From positions 78,088 to 142,087 of the forward strand of contig NZ_SOZE01000016.1 in assembly GCF_004519315.1 (NCBI RefSeq): a DNA stretch of 64,000 nucleotides, in the 5' to 3' direction. Origin of the DNA: Mucilaginibacter psychrotolerans (GTDB lineage: Bacteria; Bacteroidota; Bacteroidia; Sphingobacteriales; Sphingobacteriaceae). Numbering within the stretch: position 1 is the stretch's first letter; each line of letters opens with the position of its first letter. Made by a program: the position numbers and the translations under genes. Below, piece after piece: positions 61,129-64,000 of this stretch. The notes beneath the pieces are model-generated. The model worked only from the letters and a program-made list of their open reading frames with translations. It did not search any database and was not told the origin of the DNA.

Positions 61129-62375
61129 AATTAGCTTCGCATTATAACCGGGTGAGCATCCTGGTTACGCTATCTGTATTGTTTGTTGGCGCTATAATTT
61201 ATTTTTTTGCCATTAATAATATAGCAGCGAGGCTGTTGGACGATCATCTATCAGAAGAAGTGTCTGAGTTGCTGGGTTATATCAACGCCAGGCAGGAATT
61301 ACCTAATCCGGTTGATTTTGATGATGACCAAACCAAGTTCATCAAAACAAGCCAGCAACAAATCCCAACGAGGTTTTACGATACCGTTTATCATAGCCCC
61401 AAGAAAATTGGCGATATATCTGGCCGGGCAGTGGAGGGAAAATTGTCGTTTAAAGGGCAATCTTATAAGTTTATCATTATCATTTCCAGCGAAAGTGCCG
61501 AATACCTGGTACAGATAATCGGGATAATTACTTTGTTGTTGATGTGCGGATTATTTGGCGTTTTGTTTTTGGCAAATAAGTATTTCCTCAATGGACTTTG
61601 GCGGCCTTTTTACAAAATGGTGGCGAATTTGAAATCGTTTGATTTAGCCTCTCCCGAAAAGTTTACGCCGGCAGATACCCAGGTAACCGAATTTATTGAG
61701 TTGGACGCAGCAGTGCTATCGATGGCAAACCGTGTTAAAAGCGACTATCAAAACTTAAAGCAATTTACCGAGAACGCGTCGCATGAAATGATGACGCCGC
61801 TGTCGGTTATAAAATCGAAATTAGATACGTTAATACAGGACGACTCGCTGGAGCAGGAACAGTTTGACCAAATAAACGATATTTACAGTGCCGCCGGTAA
61901 ATTATCAAGGCTAAACCAATCATTATTACTATTGGTTAAGATTGAAAACAACCTGATAACAGAAACCGAGGAATTGGATATGGGCCAACTCATTGCAGAC
62001 AAGATCAGGCAATTTCAGGAATTATCGGCTTCGAAAGCTATCGTTATAAACAGCAAACCAGCCGGTAAGCTGGTTAAGGTAAGTAAGTACCTGATTGATA
62101 TTTTACTTAATAATTTGTTTAGCAATGCAATAAGGCACAACGTAAGTGGGGGTACAATCAATATTTATTTAACCGAAGGGCAGCTTACGTTTCAAAATAC
62201 TGGCGCGACACTCGCGCTTGATGGCGACAAGATTTTTGATCGCTTTCAAAAAGGGAATAATTCTGAAGGTGCCGGGCTTGGCTTAACTATTGTAAAAAAT
62301 ATCTGCAATACCTATAATTGGGCCTTGCGATATGAGTTTACAGGTGATCTCCATGCCTTTTCTGTCCAATTTTAA
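61125..62375 (+). CDS. Sensor histidine kinase
   Basis: A 416-residue kinase with two membrane helices (about 10-30 and 131-150) enclosing a short periplasmic domain, the phospho-accepting histidine in NASHEMMTPLSVI, and a compact ATPase domain (NNLFSNAIRHN, GAGLGLTI). The start overlaps the regulator gene by 4 bases, which is tight coupling. Its stimulus is unknown; the neighbourhood suggests redox or envelope thiol state. Confidence 0.92.
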   Translation: MKLASHYNRVSILVTLSVLFVGAIIYFFAINNIAARLLDDHLSEEVSELLGYINARQELPNPVDFDDDQTKFIKTSQQQIPTRFYDTVYHSPKKIGDISGRAVEGKLSFKGQSYKFIIIISSESAEYLVQIIGIITLLLMCGLFGVLFLANKYFLNGLWRPFYKMVANLKSFDLASPEKFTPADTQVTEFIELDAAVLSMANRVKSDYQNLKQFTENASHEMMTPLSVIKSKLDTLIQDDSLEQEQFDQINDIYSAAGKLSRLNQSLLLLVKIENNLITETEELDMGQLIADKIRQFQELSASKAIVINSKPAGKLVKVSKYLIDILLNNLFSNAIRHNVSGGTINIYLTEGQLTFQNTGATLALDGDKIFDRFQKGNNSEGAGLGLTIVKNICNTYNWALRYEFTGDLHAFSVQF

Positions 62376-62489
62376 TAGACGCGAGAGGGGTAGGCAGTTT
62401 ACAGTAGTGTTATCGTTAGCCCCTGCTTGTAGCATTTACACACGATATGGAATGCCGGATTTTACGACCGGCTTATTAATAAACAGATA

Positions 62490-63185
62490 ATGGAAACCCA
62501 AACAGAAAAACACTATATCAACAGGAGCGGATGGCTGCGTGCAGCAGTTTTAGGCGCTAATGATGGCATCCTTTCAACAACCAGCCTGGCAATTGGGATA
62601 GCCGCAGCAAGCCAAACCCGTAACCCAATTGTACTTGCTGCAATTGCCGGCGTGGTTGCGGGGGCATTGTCAATGGCCGCGGGCGAATACGTTTCGGTAA
62701 GCTCTCAGTCAGACGTAGAAACATCGGATCTGGAACGGGAGAAAATGGAACTTGAAACAATGCCCGAGTCTGAACTTGCTGAATTGGCAGATATTTATGA
62801 AAAAAGGGGTTTAACGCCTCAACTGGCGATGGAGGTTGCCATGCAGTTAACCGCTCATGATGCGCTGGAGGCCCATGCCCGAGACGAACTGGGTATAAAC
62901 GAAATAACACAAGCCCAACCGCTTACAGCGGCCTTGGCATCGGCATTGGCTTTTACAATAGGGGGAGCGCTGCCGGTGCTGGTATCTTTTTTTGCACCCG
63001 TTAAGGAAATGATTTTCTATCAATACGGCTTTTCCATTATATTTTTAGCTTTTTCGGGTGCGGTGGCCGCCCAGGCGGGTGGTTCGGGCATGGTTAAATC
63101 AATCATTCGCATTTGCATTTGGGGTACTTTTGCTATGGGCATGTCGGCATTGGTGGGGCATTTGTTTGGCGTACAAACGCAATAA
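62490..63185 (+). CDS. VIT1/CCC1-family transporter
   Basis: A 231-residue membrane protein with about five helices. It shows the VIT family opening WLRAAVLGANDGILSTTSL and SMAAGEYVSVSSQSD with the conserved acidic cluster, and a central cytosolic insert, EREKMELETMPESELAELADIY. Members move Fe2+ or Mn2+ across membranes. Which ion is used here is not shown. No operon partner. Confidence 0.92.
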   Translation: METQTEKHYINRSGWLRAAVLGANDGILSTTSLAIGIAAASQTRNPIVLAAIAGVVAGALSMAAGEYVSVSSQSDVETSDLEREKMELETMPESELAELADIYEKRGLTPQLAMEVAMQLTAHDALEAHARDELGINEITQAQPLTAALASALAFTIGGALPVLVSFFAPVKEMIFYQYGFSIIFLAFSGAVAAQAGGSGMVKSIIRICIWGTFAMGMSALVGHLFGVQTQ

Positions 63186-63369
63186 TACCTTTCCGTTTAC
63201 TGAATTTATAAGACGCAGAGCAAGATGGCGGATTTACCGGATTGATAAATTCAATAACTAAACAGTCAACATTTGTTTACTGCATTCAAAACGCTGTTTG
63301 AATAGTTTGCTGTGGTATCACCCGCTTACCATAAAATATTTTTTTGCGGTTCGAAACCATCCGCCCTTG

Positions 63370-63732
63370 TCATGCAGGGAACAAATACTTCTTACTTGAA
63401 AGGGGGAGGGGAATGCTAATTTCCTGAAATAAACCAAATAATTTCTCGCATTTACCATTTTTAAATTCTGAGTAGCCTATAACGCGTACTCGCTTCAAAT
63501 TTCCTTTGGCGGTTACAATTTCTGCTTGCACATCGAAAGACTTACCAAGATTAATTGCCTCGAAAATTGTTGTTTTCATTAGGGCCCGGTTTTTGCCTTC
63601 TTTATAATATTGGAATAAAATATCCGCGCCAGGCTGAATATTGTCGTCAATTTCCAATATTTCCCGGGTTGCGTTGCTCCAATAGCCGGTGTTCCGAATA
63701 TAATTTTTTAGGATTATGTATTTAGTTCGCAT
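63370..63732 (-). pseudogene. PAS-domain fragment beside an insertion element
   Basis: A 120-residue frame reading as the later part of one PAS domain: YWSNATREILEIDD, AINLGKSFDVQAEIVTAKGN, RVRVIGYSEF, GLFQEISIP. The N-terminal PAS strand and any kinase domain are missing, and it ends with a short tail (LSSKKYLFPA). It abuts and overlaps the 3' end of a transposase gene by 19 bases. It is probably the remnant of a signalling kinase cut off by the insertion sequence or by deletion. Confidence 0.6.
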
Positions 63733-64000
63733 TTAATCATTTTGTAATTTACGGGTTTAGCCTCGGTCATTCTGGTTATAAGTTTATCAAAAATTGAGTT
63801 CATATGCCCCCTTCTGTTAAAACGGAAATGGTATTCATCTAAATATTGCTGTAAGCGATGCGTCTCGCATTTATGATGCACGCCTCTTAGCCAGCCCTTG
63901 ATATTCATGATATGAATATGTAGCATCGGAAAGCCGGCCCCTTTGTTGCTTTTCTCTTGTGTTATCGCCCAATCTTTTCCTAACGGCAAATAACCGCGCC
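63714..64000 (-). mobile_element. IS1595 (ISXO2-like) transposase, C-terminal part
   Basis: The frame is open to the right edge of the window, so the 5' end is outside. About 95 residues match the end of the DDE transposase of the IS1595/ISXO2 group: the HIHIMNIKGWLRGVHHKC segment, then LQQYLDEYHFRFNRR, and a lysine-rich tail. Terminal inverted repeats of the element were not identified, so its left boundary is not fixed. Confidence 0.85.

Noticed and set aside
62454..62475. Possible terminator hairpin gccgg/ccggc after the kinase gene
   Set aside because: The stem is only 5 bp with a 9-base loop and a mixed TTATT tail; not convincing.

Overview
The window looks like a chromosomal segment of a Bacteroidota bacterium, most likely a member of the Sphingobacteriaceae (Mucilaginibacter/Pedobacter type). 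The evidence is a SusC/SusD pair, many secreted glycosidases and lipoproteins with Bacteroidota-style signal peptides, DUF4403, DUF3570 and DUF4266 proteins, mostly absent Shine-Dalgarno sequences, a TAnnTTTG-type -7 promoter element in front of a riboswitch, and dispersed GC-rich palindromic repeats. No tRNA, rRNA, CRISPR array or prophage was seen.

Layout. 1-4755: 3' end of a TelA-type toxic-anion-resistance gene, a palindrome-rich repeat patch, three orphan genes, then TerC and PgpA. 4793-7825 (minus): a small hypothetical gene, then a membrane protein / histidine kinase / LuxR-type regulator operon. 8210-16926: GNAT, polysaccharide deacetylase, GH78 rhamnosidase, PAP2 phosphatase, fasciclin protein, DUF985 cupin, a DUF2238 gene broken by an in-frame stop and ending in a dispersed repeat, a PIN toxin-antitoxin pair and a cupin. 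16969-24842 (minus): OmpR regulator, kinase, CzcC, CzcB and CzcA-type heavy-metal efflux genes in one line. 24921-25250: frameshifted remnant of an MBOAT acyltransferase. 25501-31858: an orphan four-helix membrane protein, two metallophosphoesterases and a DUF4403 lipoprotein.

31971-44200 is a sulfur region. A clear SAM-I riboswitch (37601-37703, minus) precedes a TlpA-like thioredoxin gene, a SusC and a SusD gene. Between TlpA and SusC lies a five-codon mini-ORF with three cysteine codons, followed by a hairpin. In the other direction are cysE and cysM, with another cysteine-bearing mini-ORF upstream. Next to them, beyond an antiporter, is a family 2A encapsulin shell with its cysteine desulfurase cargo. 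Together these suggest an S-box-controlled outer-membrane import system next to cysteine synthesis and a sulfur-handling nanocompartment. The substrate of the importer is not readable from sequence.

44402-52003: a thioredoxin-domain protein divergent from the encapsulin, a DUF1624 membrane acyltransferase-like protein, a decayed SusE/F-type gene in front of a GH53 galactanase and a clan-A glycosidase (the leftover of a galactan locus), and a YcaQ-type DNA glycosylase-like protein. 52341-62375: a tight eight-gene redox operon (Rieske protein, thioredoxin, ApbE, DUF4266, DUF3570, DsbD alpha domain, DsbD, thioredoxin reductase), converging with a cytochrome b561 / outer-membrane-protein pair and followed by a divergent two-component system. 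62490-64000: a VIT/CCC1 transporter, a PAS-domain fragment and the 3' end of an IS1595/ISXO2-type transposase running off the window.
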